A stretch of 64,000 nt of DNA, taken from the NCBI GenBank assembly GCA_020161435.1, contig JAIUNV010000003.1:310001-374000 (forward strand), given 5' to 3'. The DNA is from Bacteroidota bacterium. Its GTDB lineage: Bacteria; Bacteroidota; Bacteroidia; Chitinophagales; Chitinophagaceae. The translations under genes were made by a program, and so were the position numbers. Shown piece by piece: positions 46,201 through 54,671 of the stretch. A model generated the notes under the pieces. It was not told the DNA's origin. It did no database searches and was given only the letters and a program-made list of their open reading frames with translations. The stretch's first letter is position 1; each line of letters begins with the position of its first letter.

Positions 46201-48580
46201 TGTAGCACACAATGGCAGCAAAGCAGCCACCATGGATGTGCATCGGTCCACTCCATATGCCACTACTGCCAGCAACGAACTTACCGGCACCTTCAACTTG
46301 TCGGGGTATAATACCGGTCAAGAAGTAAGGTTGCAGTTTTTCTATCAGCAACATGGCATTGCACAAGTAAGCCATCCACAGAATAAAGTGTGGGCAAGAG
46401 GTAATGAAAGCAACAGCTGGATTGAAGTGTACGACCTGGCTGCCAACCAGCCAGCAGTGCCGGGAGAATACAAGCAAACACACAGTATAGAACTGAGTGA
46501 TGCGCTGGCAAACGCAGGTCAACAGTTTGGCCCGGCTACTCAAATTAAGTTTGGACAGTTTGGCTTGTATGCAGCTGCTGATAACCGCAGATTTGCCGGC
46601 TACAGTTTTGATGACATTAGTCTGCAACTTGCATCCAACGATTTGCAAATGGTGGCTATTGATACACCGTATATTTTTAGTTGTGGCCTTACGGCGGCAG
46701 TACCTATTCGGGTACACGTGTACAATTCTATGAATACAACGATGTTGAATATTCCTGTTACCTACCGTATCAACAATGGCAGCACAGTGCAGGAAATAAT
46801 TCCAAGTATTCCTGCTCACACTACCATCACTTACACATTTGCTTCGCCTGCCAACTTTGCCAATCACGGTGCATACACTATTGTAGCTACAGTAAGCATG
46901 CCCGGCGATAACATCAGCGATAACAACAGTACCACTGCCAGTATTCGCAACCAACCGGTCATCAGTAGTTTTCCTTACAAAGAAGATTTTGAAAATGGCA
47001 CCGGCAACTGGTTTACGCAAGGCATCAACAACAGCTGGCAGTTTGGTACACCTGCACATACTGGTATTACTGCTGCCGCCAGTGGCAACAATGCCTGGAA
47101 AACCTCATTGACAGCACATTACAACGATAACGAACGCAGCTACTTGTACTCACCCTGCTTCAACATCAACAGCATGACTGCCCCAACGCTCAGCTTTAGC
47201 ATGGCGTATGATATGGAAGACTGCAGCATGTACAATATTGTGTGCGACGCAGTATGGGTTGAATATTCTTACGATGGCATCAGCTGGACAAAACTTGGTG
47301 CTGCCGGCAGTGGTACCAACTGGTACGATTTTCCTGCCGCTCAAGCATGGGTAAGCAAAAACCAAACACACTGGCATGTGGCCACCACAGCACTACCTAA
47401 GCAAGCCGGCAACATAAGCCTGCGCATTGTAGTAGCCAGCGACGACGCTGTAAACCGCGAAGGTGTAGCCATTGATGATATTCATGTTTTTGATAACGCT
47501 GTTCCTATCTATGCACAAGCAGCCAGTAGCAATACGGTTACACAAGTGGTAAGCGGCAACAATCGTTTCGATTTTATTGATGGAGGACAACTGATTGCAA
47601 CACTTTTCCCCAATGGCAATAACTTGGGTAGTACCGCTGTAAAAGCATGGATCAATACCGGAAACGTTCGCAACGATGGTCATCAATATTTTGCCAACCG
47701 CAGCTTTACTATAAAACCTACCAATCAGGTACTAGGCAATGCAGTAACCGTTCGGCTTTACTTTACCGATACCGATGTAGAAGAAATGCGACTGGCAACC
47801 AATTGTGCTGATTGTACACCACCAATTGCATACAACAAACTCAATATTGCCCGTTATTCTGAAGGGGCGAATGAAGACGGCACTCTCGAAAATAACATCA
47901 TCGGCTTGTGGCGCAGTATCGTCAGCGACAACATTGTATTTACACCCTACGGCAGCGGCTACTATGCAGAGTTTGAAGTGGATGCTTTCTCAGAATTTTG
48001 GATTACTGATGGTAGTTACAGTATTGCATTGCCCGTAACCTGGGTAGCTTATGATGCGAAAAAAGATGCACAACAAAACGTACAATTGCAATGGCAAACT
48101 GCCAACGAAAGCAATGCACTGCAGTACGAAGTGCAGGTAAGTACCAATGGAATTGAGTTTGAAACAATCGGCATTGTGGCTGCCAAAAATGCAGCTGCTG
48201 CTACATACTTCTTTACAGATAAAACTGAAGGCAAAACCGGTATCCGCATGTATCGTATTAAACAAACAGATCGTGACGGACAGTTTTCATTCAGTGCAGT
48301 ACGCAGTATTCAGTTTGGCAGCATCCGTACCAGCATTCATACCTATCCAAACCCAGTGCAAAACCAACTGCTGCTGGCAATGGTACACAACGCACCTATA
48401 CAAGTGCAGTGGCAAATAAGCGATGCTGCAGGCAGAATAGTGATGAATGGCAAATGGCAAAGCAATGCAACAGCCGATAAAAAAAGCATCAATACACAAC
48501 AGTTACAACCAGGTGTATACACCATAACTGTAACCGACGGCACACAACGTTGGTACCACAAAATGGTGAAAGCCAACTAA
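43205..48580 (+). CDS. Giant secreted subtilisin-like (S8) protease with T9SS sorting domain
   Basis: A 1791-residue secreted protease. Signal peptide (residues 1-25, ending SAVAQ). The S8 domain (about 230-530) has the catalytic triad D248 (VGVGDDAD), H272 (DHGAHTTGTVAG) and S448 (GTSMAAP), plus the oxyanion Asn365 (FASGNDG). It is followed by a P/proprotein-like beta domain, fibronectin type III-like and CARDB-like domains (SNDTLRVRIQ; DNNSTTASI), and MAM-like or jelly-roll regions starting ETFETAENVQL and KEDFENGTGNW. The C-terminus (IHTYPNPVQNQLLLAM...QQLQPGVYTITVTDG) is a type A T9SS sorting domain, so the protein is exported through the type IX system and anchored or released. Confidence 0.92.
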   Translation: MKKITFCRVLCLMIALAGAGLSAVAQKQVAATLATGQKITLSQAGESKALQAITRQQAAGKYYFLVHSQQKELLAAATAQSSLRILAKVDNNTFLVATNQAPQSADLQRWGVDATAVLEPAHKMRPSLAAGNIPAHALQGNDQVQLMLATYKGIGVTEVRMLLSQAGFHAATSPANQWGVFSLTCAKADIQKLAALPFVAYVQTIPPPEKILNQSSRNMAGANQLSSPIAGGGRGLTGKGVTVGVGDDADPSLHPDLSDRIINHTPGIVNDHGAHTTGTVAGAGILLPQRAGYAPKATIVSQWFGGIWQNAATYVRDYNMVLTNNSYGNITGDCDMNGTYDLNSYLLDEQAFTFPQLLHIFASGNDGEYTCSPYPFHYATVLSGMQTAKNTITSGRTDYVQLASSSSSSGPVKDGRIKPEIVALGEAIMSTTGFFNINNAYWGSWGTSMAAPAITGGLALLYERYRQLNGNSNPQGALMKALLLNGARDLGTPGPDYRHGFGMMQLSNSLRMLEAANYQQNNITQGAVKDTVISVPVGTHQLKVMLYWHDPAANPIAAKALINDLDLQVITPGGTTVYPLVLNPSPSGVANAATAGTDHVNNVEQIVIPTPTAGNYTIRVRGYDVMVNAPQLYAVAFDYVPSGIEILSPAAGETWTPNGPSVPITWDYNGNAAGSLTLEYSYDGGNTWNLISNNVVAATRFYNWSAPLTINTTSKIRITHNTSGVFDTTGNFALIANPGASLAPVTEQCEGYIKLNWTNVTGADSFQVIMKRGAEMQPIAQVSNSTLSYTISGLSKDSVYYVSVRTVKNGQTSRWNMPIERQPNTGSCSGTISNNDLKLDAIVSPVTGRQYTATDLTASAAVSIRIKNLDDAVANAYAVKYSINGGSFVQQDITTPLAVNSTAVHIFNGIDFSAPGTYNITAVVTNAVADNNSSNDTLRVRIQQLANAPISLIPAFTETFETAENVQLTTATTGVPGSTRWDFSSTDIFGRLRTSAFGDVAHNGSKAATMDVHRSTPYATTASNELTGTFNLSGYNTGQEVRLQFFYQQHGIAQVSHPQNKVWARGNESNSWIEVYDLAANQPAVPGEYKQTHSIELSDALANAGQQFGPATQIKFGQFGLYAAADNRRFAGYSFDDISLQLASNDLQMVAIDTPYIFSCGLTAAVPIRVHVYNSMNTTMLNIPVTYRINNGSTVQEIIPSIPAHTTITYTFASPANFANHGAYTIVATVSMPGDNISDNNSTTASIRNQPVISSFPYKEDFENGTGNWFTQGINNSWQFGTPAHTGITAAASGNNAWKTSLTAHYNDNERSYLYSPCFNINSMTAPTLSFSMAYDMEDCSMYNIVCDAVWVEYSYDGISWTKLGAAGSGTNWYDFPAAQAWVSKNQTHWHVATTALPKQAGNISLRIVVASDDAVNREGVAIDDIHVFDNAVPIYAQAASSNTVTQVVSGNNRFDFIDGGQLIATLFPNGNNLGSTAVKAWINTGNVRNDGHQYFANRSFTIKPTNQVLGNAVTVRLYFTDTDVEEMRLATNCADCTPPIAYNKLNIARYSEGANEDGTLENNIIGLWRSIVSDNIVFTPYGSGYYAEFEVDAFSEFWITDGSYSIALPVTWVAYDAKKDAQQNVQLQWQTANESNALQYEVQVSTNGIEFETIGIVAAKNAAAATYFFTDKTEGKTGIRMYRIKQTDRDGQFSFSAVRSIQFGSIRTSIHTYPNPVQNQLLLAMVHNAPIQVQWQISDAAGRIVMNGKWQSNATADKKSINTQQLQPGVYTITVTDGTQRWYHKMVKAN

Positions 48581-48630
48581 GTTTATCTCTTCACTCGTTT
48601 CTTTACAATAAGTGTAAATGACTTATACTA

Positions 48631-48670
48631 CAAGCAGAAAGGGTTGCAAGTCTGCAACCCTTTCTGCTTG
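48631..48670. terminator. Long perfect hairpin between convergent genes
   Basis: CAAGCAGAAAGGGTTGCA and TGCAACCCTTTCTGCTTG form a perfect 18-bp stem with a 4-nt loop (AGTC), between the subtilase and the FecA-like receptor. No T tract follows, so its efficiency is uncertain. Confidence 0.75.
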
Positions 48671-48699
48671 TATACATTCAATAATCAACGGGTGATTAT

Positions 48700-50922
48700 T
48701 TAAAACTTTGCACCGAAAGTTACATATGCATTTCTGCCATCAGCAGGCATTAAGCCGGGGCCGGGGTAGCCGCCAGCCCTACGGGTAAAGTAACTTTTAT
48801 CGGTTATGTTATTGAGCCCGGCCCTGATGGTAAATCGTTTTTTGAAAGCGTAGTTGAGACTAATATCGCCAACATGGTAAGAGGGGATTAAACCGTTTTG
48901 TCCATTGGCACTGGGAGCCACTGTATTGTTGGCATCCGTAAAGGCTTCGCCCACATAGCTCCATTGCATAGTGGCAGTAAGGCCTTTCCAAAAATAATTG
49001 ATGCCATATCGCACAATCCATTCCGGCGCATGCTCTACTTTTTTATTGGAGTAATTGGTTGTAACCAATGTATTTCCTTGTCGGGTGATCACGTTGTAAT
49101 CAGCATAGCGGGCATCGGTATAACCCACAGATGCAAACACACTAAAAGAACCTCTTTTCAAATTATTTGTAAATGCTTTTATCGGATTAAACTCAACCAG
49201 TGCCTCCACTCCTTTGCTGTTACTATTGCCAATATTGGTACGCAGGTTGTAAAAACTACCATCTAACCGCTGCTGTGCCAGCAAACCGATGCGATTGTTA
49301 TACTGCAGATAAAACAAACCGACATCAAAAAACAAGTAGTCTTTCAGCTTTCCACGATAACCCAAATCGAGATTGTACCCACGGGCATCTTTGAGGTTGG
49401 GGTCTATTTCATCGATGGTAACAGGCGCAGTAAGATCACTAAACAATACAGGCCGGTATGCCTGGCTCCAGTTGGCATACAATTCAGTGCTGCCAATATG
49501 ATATTCAGCTCCCACTCCTGCCAAGGCAAAACTACGGTTACTGCTAGCTTCTGCCGCTTTTACAGGCACGCCATTACTCACTCCTGTTTGGCCAGATACA
49601 GTATTGCTCACCTGCTCAAAGCGGATGCCGGGTATCAGCAACAACTTTTTACCAATGCGAAAAATATTCTCCGCAAAGGCCGCCACATTGCTGGTTTTAA
49701 AACGAAGCTTTTGTTGATAGTCCGCTACAAGCGTAAGGTCATAATCTACGTTAGTGGTTCCTCTGCCATTGTTGAAACGACGGGTAAGCCCATTGTAATA
49801 ACGAACGCCGGCAGAAAAAGTACTATTGCCACCCAACAGCTTATAATCAGTGAGATACCGTACTTCAGCACCCCAGTTACGGTACTCATCTACAAAAACG
49901 GTTCTGTTGTTGTATGCCAACGTATTTGTATTGATGCTATCTTTTACATTTGGTGCAACCAGAAAACCAACACTGCTACGATTACCGCTAAAGGCAAATA
50001 AAGTTGCTTGTAATCTGCTTTTTTCATTGATGGTATAATTGGCTTTTAGGGCGCCGATATTCCACAGCAAATCAAACCAATTTCTCGAACGAAAACTTTG
50101 CCGGTCGTTTTGTGTAAACTGAGCATCTGTAAGGCCTCCGGGCTGTTGGCTACGGGCATGCCAGTTGGTATATTCAGCAGTTATACTCAGTTGCTTATTC
50201 ACTTTATAGGTAAGTGTGGCAAAGCCTGTACCTACCCTATATTGACTATTTTCTCGCCAGCCATCAGCACTCCGGTGATCGTAAAAGGCGTAGTAGTGTA
50301 GCTTCTCCGTTTCGCCGCCCAATGCATTGTAGGTATTCACCAACCCATTGGATCCAATCGTGTTTTGTGTTTCAAACTGAAACGGTTGATTAATATCGCT
50401 GCCATCTCTCAACACAAAGTTGAGCATGCCGCCAAATTGCGGACCGTACTGCAAGGAGCCGGCACCACGCACCACCTGAATACGCTGCACTGCTTGCAAT
50501 TGCGGCGTGTAATATGCTTCAGGATAACCAAAAGGATCGGCAGAAATATCGTAGCCATTTTGCCGGGTGTTGAACTCCCAGCTTCTGTTAGGGCTCAACC
50601 CACGTGCTGCCACACCAATCTGAATGCCGCTGCCATCACTCTCCCACACATGCACACCCGGCACTTTGGCCATTACTTGCCGCATCGTATTCGTCACAAT
50701 ATTTCCATTCACATTGTCCATTACAATCAGGCTGTTCTTTTTTCCCGCCATAATGGCCGTGCCAACTACCTCGGGCAGCTGATGTATATCTGCACGACTA
50801 TGCTGTCCCACAACAGTCACATCTTTTACATACCCTTCTTTTGCAGTGAGTGTGTCGGTTTGTTGTGCCATACTGCTCCATCCATTCAGTGCTACTGCTA
50901 TCGTCAATAAAACGCTTCTCAT
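48700..50922 (-). CDS. TonB-dependent receptor, FecA-like
   Basis: A 740-residue outer membrane transporter of the FecA group, which takes up ferric citrate or related chelates. Start at ATG 50922 (MRSVLLTIAVALNGWSSMAQ, a clean signal peptide). The plug shows MDNVNGNIVTNTMRQVMAKV, VAARGLSPNRSWEFNTRQNG, VRGAGSLQYGPQFGGMLNFV. The barrel ends GDISLNYAFKKRFTIRAGLN and a terminal aromatic AKF. There is no carboxypeptidase-like N-terminal domain and no FecR/sigma factor gene next to it. A TGTCA-N6-TGTCA direct repeat lies 132 nt upstream. Confidence 0.88.
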   Translation of the reverse strand: MRSVLLTIAVALNGWSSMAQQTDTLTAKEGYVKDVTVVGQHSRADIHQLPEVVGTAIMAGKKNSLIVMDNVNGNIVTNTMRQVMAKVPGVHVWESDGSGIQIGVAARGLSPNRSWEFNTRQNGYDISADPFGYPEAYYTPQLQAVQRIQVVRGAGSLQYGPQFGGMLNFVLRDGSDINQPFQFETQNTIGSNGLVNTYNALGGETEKLHYYAFYDHRSADGWRENSQYRVGTGFATLTYKVNKQLSITAEYTNWHARSQQPGGLTDAQFTQNDRQSFRSRNWFDLLWNIGALKANYTINEKSRLQATLFAFSGNRSSVGFLVAPNVKDSINTNTLAYNNRTVFVDEYRNWGAEVRYLTDYKLLGGNSTFSAGVRYYNGLTRRFNNGRGTTNVDYDLTLVADYQQKLRFKTSNVAAFAENIFRIGKKLLLIPGIRFEQVSNTVSGQTGVSNGVPVKAAEASSNRSFALAGVGAEYHIGSTELYANWSQAYRPVLFSDLTAPVTIDEIDPNLKDARGYNLDLGYRGKLKDYLFFDVGLFYLQYNNRIGLLAQQRLDGSFYNLRTNIGNSNSKGVEALVEFNPIKAFTNNLKRGSFSVFASVGYTDARYADYNVITRQGNTLVTTNYSNKKVEHAPEWIVRYGINYFWKGLTATMQWSYVGEAFTDANNTVAPSANGQNGLIPSYHVGDISLNYAFKKRFTIRAGLNNITDKSYFTRRAGGYPGPGLMPADGRNAYVTFGAKF

Positions 50923-51053
50923 ACTTATTTTTTTGCAGTTGCAAAATTGTTTGCTGCGAAAAAAAAAGAGGTTACGTAAACGGAAAACCGGATTACGCAA
51001 TGAGGAAAAGCAAGGGCACAATGCAGAAAGAAGTGCTGCTGCAATGATGAAGC

Positions 51054-51069
51054 TGACAAATACATGACA
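51054..51069. promoter_or_regulatory. TGTCA-N6-TGTCA site upstream of the FecA-like receptor
   Basis: On the minus strand TGTCA-TGTATT-TGTCA, an exact copy of the half-site pair and 11-bp period found between hemA and hemH. It lies 132 nt upstream of the receptor start (minus) and 59 nt upstream of the mfd start (plus). Confidence 0.5.
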
Positions 51070-51087
51070 GTAGAGCGAACCAAAAGC

Positions 51088-51119
51088 TTGTATCAGGCAT
51101 TAGGTATTTGTTACATTTG
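51088..51119 (+). promoter_or_regulatory. Bacteroidota-type promoter of mfd
   Basis: TTG (51088-51090), 21-nt spacer, then TACATTTG (51112-51119), an exact match to TAnnTTTG. The box ends 8 nt before the mfd start codon, so the leader would be very short. Confidence 0.6.
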
Positions 51120-51127
51120 CCACCCTT

Positions 51128-54100
51128 ATGAATCTTGATGCGCTGAAGGAAACGTATCGCAATGACCCCCGCATTTTTCAATTGGCGGACAGGCTTGCTT
51201 TTGCCAAACCCCAACATATCAGCGCCCATGGGCTGCATGGTAGTAGCCAGGCCATGACGATGGCGGCCGTTTTTGAACACCCCGCTGCTGCAGGTCTCAA
51301 CCATGTGGTAATTCTGGAAGACGCAGAAGACGCGGCTTACTTCCACAACAGTCTCGAAAACATTACCAATGCGCTGGACCTGTTTTACTTTCCCAGCTCC
51401 TTCAAAAACAGCAAAAACTTTCGGTTGCTCAACAGCAGCCACGTGATGCTGCGGACCGAAGCACTCACCAAAATAGCCACGGGCGGCAACAAGAAAATAC
51501 TGGTAACCTACCCCGAAGCCATTTTTGAAAAAGTGGTGGTGAGCAAAACACTGTCGGGCAATATCATCAGCATCAAACAAGCCGAAGAGCTGAATGTAGA
51601 AGGCATACTGGAACTGCTGGTGATGCTGGGCTTTACCCGCACCGATTTTGTGTATGAGCCCGGTCAGTTTGCCGTACGTGGCGGCATTCTCGACATCTAT
51701 TCTTTTGGCAACGAAAAGCCATACCGCATCGAACTTTTCGGCAACGAAGTAGACAGCATCCGCATCTTCGATCCGGAAACACAGCTCAGCGAACGCAAGC
51801 TGTTGTCGGTCAACATCATCCCCAATATTGAAACGCAATTTGAACAGGAAGAGAAAACATCGCTGTTCGAATTTATGTCGGAAAATACCGTGGTATGGAT
51901 GAACGACTGGTCATTCATTCACGAAAAAATGCTGCAGGAAAAAGAACAGCTGCAGATTTTTCTGGAATACCTGAAAGACAACCCCGGTGCAGCTTTGGAC
52001 AATGGTGACGAAGAAGACAAACCGCTCACCAAAGACAATGTAAACGAAGGCGATTTTGTAGACATTGCTGCATTTGAAGACTTGCTGGCACAGCGTCATC
52101 AAATTGTGTTTGATGGAAAATGTGCTCAAGCAAACAATAGTAATGCAGAAACAACGGTGGTGCCTTTCAACACCAAACCACAGCCCAGTTTCAACCGTAA
52201 TTTCAATTTGCTCATTGCCGATTTGAAAAGCTGGGAGCAAAAAGGATTTGCCATTTACCTGTTTGCCGAGCAGGCCAAGCAACTCGAACGCATTTATAAC
52301 ATTCTCACCGATCTCAATACAGAAATTCAGTTCAATCCGGTAGCCGTAAGTATTCACGAAGGCTATATTGATGAAGACCTGAAAGTAGTGTGCTACACCG
52401 ACCACCAGATTTTCCAACGTTACCACAAGTTCAAGGTGAAGCAGGCTTTCAGCAAAAACAAAGCCATCACCCTCAAAACCTTGCGGGAGCTGCAACCCGG
52501 CGATTATGTTACCCATATCGATCATGGCGTGGGCATCTTCAGCGGGTTGGAAAAAATGGATGTAAACGGCCGCATGCAAGAAGCGGTTCGCCTTCGCTAT
52601 AAGGATGGCGATTTGCTCTACGTCAATCTGTCTTCGTTACACAAGATTAGTAAGTACACCGGCAAAGAAGGCCATGTGCCCAAAATGAATAAACTGGGTA
52701 GCGATGTATGGAACCGACTGAAAGAAAAGACGACCAAGCAAATCAAGGATATTGCTGAAGACCTCATTAAATTGTACGCCGAACGCAAGGCGCAGAAAGG
52801 CTTTGCCCACAGCGCCGACAACTACATGCAAACGGAGCTGGAAGCTTCGTTCATGTACGAAGACACACCCGACCAGGCCAAGGCTTGTGCGGATGTAAAG
52901 AAAGACATGGAAAAAGAGGGCCCCATGGACCGCTTGGTGTGTGGCGATGTAGGCTTTGGCAAAACAGAAGTGGCCATACGTGCAGCATTTAAAAGCGTGG
53001 TGGATGGCAAGCAGGCTGCTATTCTGGTACCCACTACCATCCTTGCGTATCAGCATTATAAAACCTTCAGTAAGCGGTTGGAAGATTTTCCGGTGACGGT
53101 TGATTTCATCAATCGTTTCAAAAGCAGCAAGGAGAAAAAAGAAACGCTGCAAAAACTGAAGGAAGGAAAAATAGACATCATTGTAGGTACACATGCCCTG
53201 CTGGGAAAAGAGGTTCAATTCAAAGACCTCGGCATCATGATTATTGATGAAGAGCAAAAGTTTGGTGTATCGGCCAAAGAAAAACTGAAGCAACTACGTA
53301 CAACGGTAGACAGCCTGACGCTGACGGCAACACCCATCCCCCGCACTTTACAATTCAGCCTCATGGGTGCCCGAGATTTGAGCATCATCAACACACCACC
53401 ACCCAACCGGCAACCGGTACAAACCGAAGTGCAGGTGTTTAACGAAGACAATATCCGCGATGCCATTTACTACGAAACAGAACGTGGCGGGCAGGTGTTT
53501 TTCATTCACAACCGCGTAGCCAGTTTGGGCGAAATGGCAGCTCTCATTCGTGGCCTTTGCCCCGACCTGAGCGTGGCTTTTGCTCATGGTCAAATGGATG
53601 GCGACCAGCTCGAAGACACCATCCTCGACTTTATGGACAAACGCTACGATGTGCTGGTGTGTACCAACATTGTAGAAAGTGGTGTAGACATTCCGAATGT
53701 GAACACCATCATCGTAAACAATGCGCATCAGTTTGGTTTGAGCGACCTGCACCAATTGCGTGGCCGTGTTGGTCGCAGCAATAAAAAAGCATTTTGCTAC
53801 CTGCTGGCTCCGCCCATGAGTACGCTGCCACACGATAGCCGCAAACGCCTGCAAACACTGGAACAGTTTAGCGAACTGGGCAGTGGTTTTCAAATTGCCA
53901 TGCGAGACCTCGATATACGTGGTGCCGGTAATTTATTGGGTGGTGAGCAAAGTGGTTTCATTGCCGAAATTGGTTTTGAGATGTACCACAAAATTTTGGA
54001 TGAAGCCATTCGTGACCTCAAACGCAAACAATTCAAAGACCTGTTTAAAGAAGAGATAGCGCAGCAAGACGATTATGTAAGCGACTGTACCATTGAAACC

Positions 54101-54568
54101 GATCTGGAAATTTTGATACCGGATACTTACGTAGAAAACATTGCCGAACGGTTGAGTTTGTACACCCGCCTCGACAACTACGACAGTGAAGAAGAACTAC
54201 AGGAATTTCATCAGGAACTGAGCGACCGCTTCGGTGCAGTGCCGCCACAAGTAGAAGATTTGTTCCGTACCGTACGCAGCCGCAAAATGGCTGTGGCATT
54301 GGGTTTCGAGAAAATGTTGCTCCGCGACAACGTGCTCAAATGCTTCTTTGTACCCAATCATGAATCACCTTACTTCCAGAGTGATGTGTTCATGAAAATC
54401 ATGCAGTTTATACAAACCGAAACCAACAAAGCCAAACTGAAACAAGTAGGTAAAAATGGTATTCTGGTAGTAACAGATATGACCAGCATGGAAAAGCTGT
54501 TGGCCTTTGTGCAGAAGCTGCATGCCTTTGCTACAGCAAAAAATAACGAGGCTGTATTGCTGCCATAA
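51128..54568 (+). CDS. mfd: Transcription-repair coupling factor
   Basis: Mfd displaces stalled RNA polymerase at lesions and recruits UvrA. The 1146-residue protein has the UvrB-like N-terminal region, the RNA-polymerase interacting domain near residue 458 (YVTHIDHGVGIFSGLEK), the RecG-like translocase motifs with Walker A (VCGDVGFGKTEVAIRAA, near 604), DEEQ box (IIDEEQKFGV, near 706), LTATPIPRTLQ and LHQLRGRVGRS, and the C-terminal domain. Its start is supported by the promoter directly upstream. Confidence 0.96.
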   Translation: MNLDALKETYRNDPRIFQLADRLAFAKPQHISAHGLHGSSQAMTMAAVFEHPAAAGLNHVVILEDAEDAAYFHNSLENITNALDLFYFPSSFKNSKNFRLLNSSHVMLRTEALTKIATGGNKKILVTYPEAIFEKVVVSKTLSGNIISIKQAEELNVEGILELLVMLGFTRTDFVYEPGQFAVRGGILDIYSFGNEKPYRIELFGNEVDSIRIFDPETQLSERKLLSVNIIPNIETQFEQEEKTSLFEFMSENTVVWMNDWSFIHEKMLQEKEQLQIFLEYLKDNPGAALDNGDEEDKPLTKDNVNEGDFVDIAAFEDLLAQRHQIVFDGKCAQANNSNAETTVVPFNTKPQPSFNRNFNLLIADLKSWEQKGFAIYLFAEQAKQLERIYNILTDLNTEIQFNPVAVSIHEGYIDEDLKVVCYTDHQIFQRYHKFKVKQAFSKNKAITLKTLRELQPGDYVTHIDHGVGIFSGLEKMDVNGRMQEAVRLRYKDGDLLYVNLSSLHKISKYTGKEGHVPKMNKLGSDVWNRLKEKTTKQIKDIAEDLIKLYAERKAQKGFAHSADNYMQTELEASFMYEDTPDQAKACADVKKDMEKEGPMDRLVCGDVGFGKTEVAIRAAFKSVVDGKQAAILVPTTILAYQHYKTFSKRLEDFPVTVDFINRFKSSKEKKETLQKLKEGKIDIIVGTHALLGKEVQFKDLGIMIIDEEQKFGVSAKEKLKQLRTTVDSLTLTATPIPRTLQFSLMGARDLSIINTPPPNRQPVQTEVQVFNEDNIRDAIYYETERGGQVFFIHNRVASLGEMAALIRGLCPDLSVAFAHGQMDGDQLEDTILDFMDKRYDVLVCTNIVESGVDIPNVNTIIVNNAHQFGLSDLHQLRGRVGRSNKKAFCYLLAPPMSTLPHDSRKRLQTLEQFSELGSGFQIAMRDLDIRGAGNLLGGEQSGFIAEIGFEMYHKILDEAIRDLKRKQFKDLFKEEIAQQDDYVSDCTIETDLEILIPDTYVENIAERLSLYTRLDNYDSEEELQEFHQELSDRFGAVPPQVEDLFRTVRSRKMAVALGFEKMLLRDNVLKCFFVPNHESPYFQSDVFMKIMQFIQTETNKAKLKQVGKNGILVVTDMTSMEKLLAFVQKLHAFATAKNNEAVLLP

Positions 54569-54614
54569 GACAGCCAAGATTCATGAGACTCGAATCATGT
54601 TTACAGATATCAAT

Positions 54615-54653
54615 AAAAAACACCGATAACTTTTTCAGTCATCGGTGTTTTTT
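54615..54653. terminator. Bidirectional terminator between mfd and leuS
   Basis: AAAAACACCGAT and ATCGGTGTTTTT form a 12-bp stem with T-tracts at both ends, between the convergent mfd and leuS genes. Confidence 0.88.
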
Positions 54654-54671
54654 TATTTGCTTGAAATGCGT

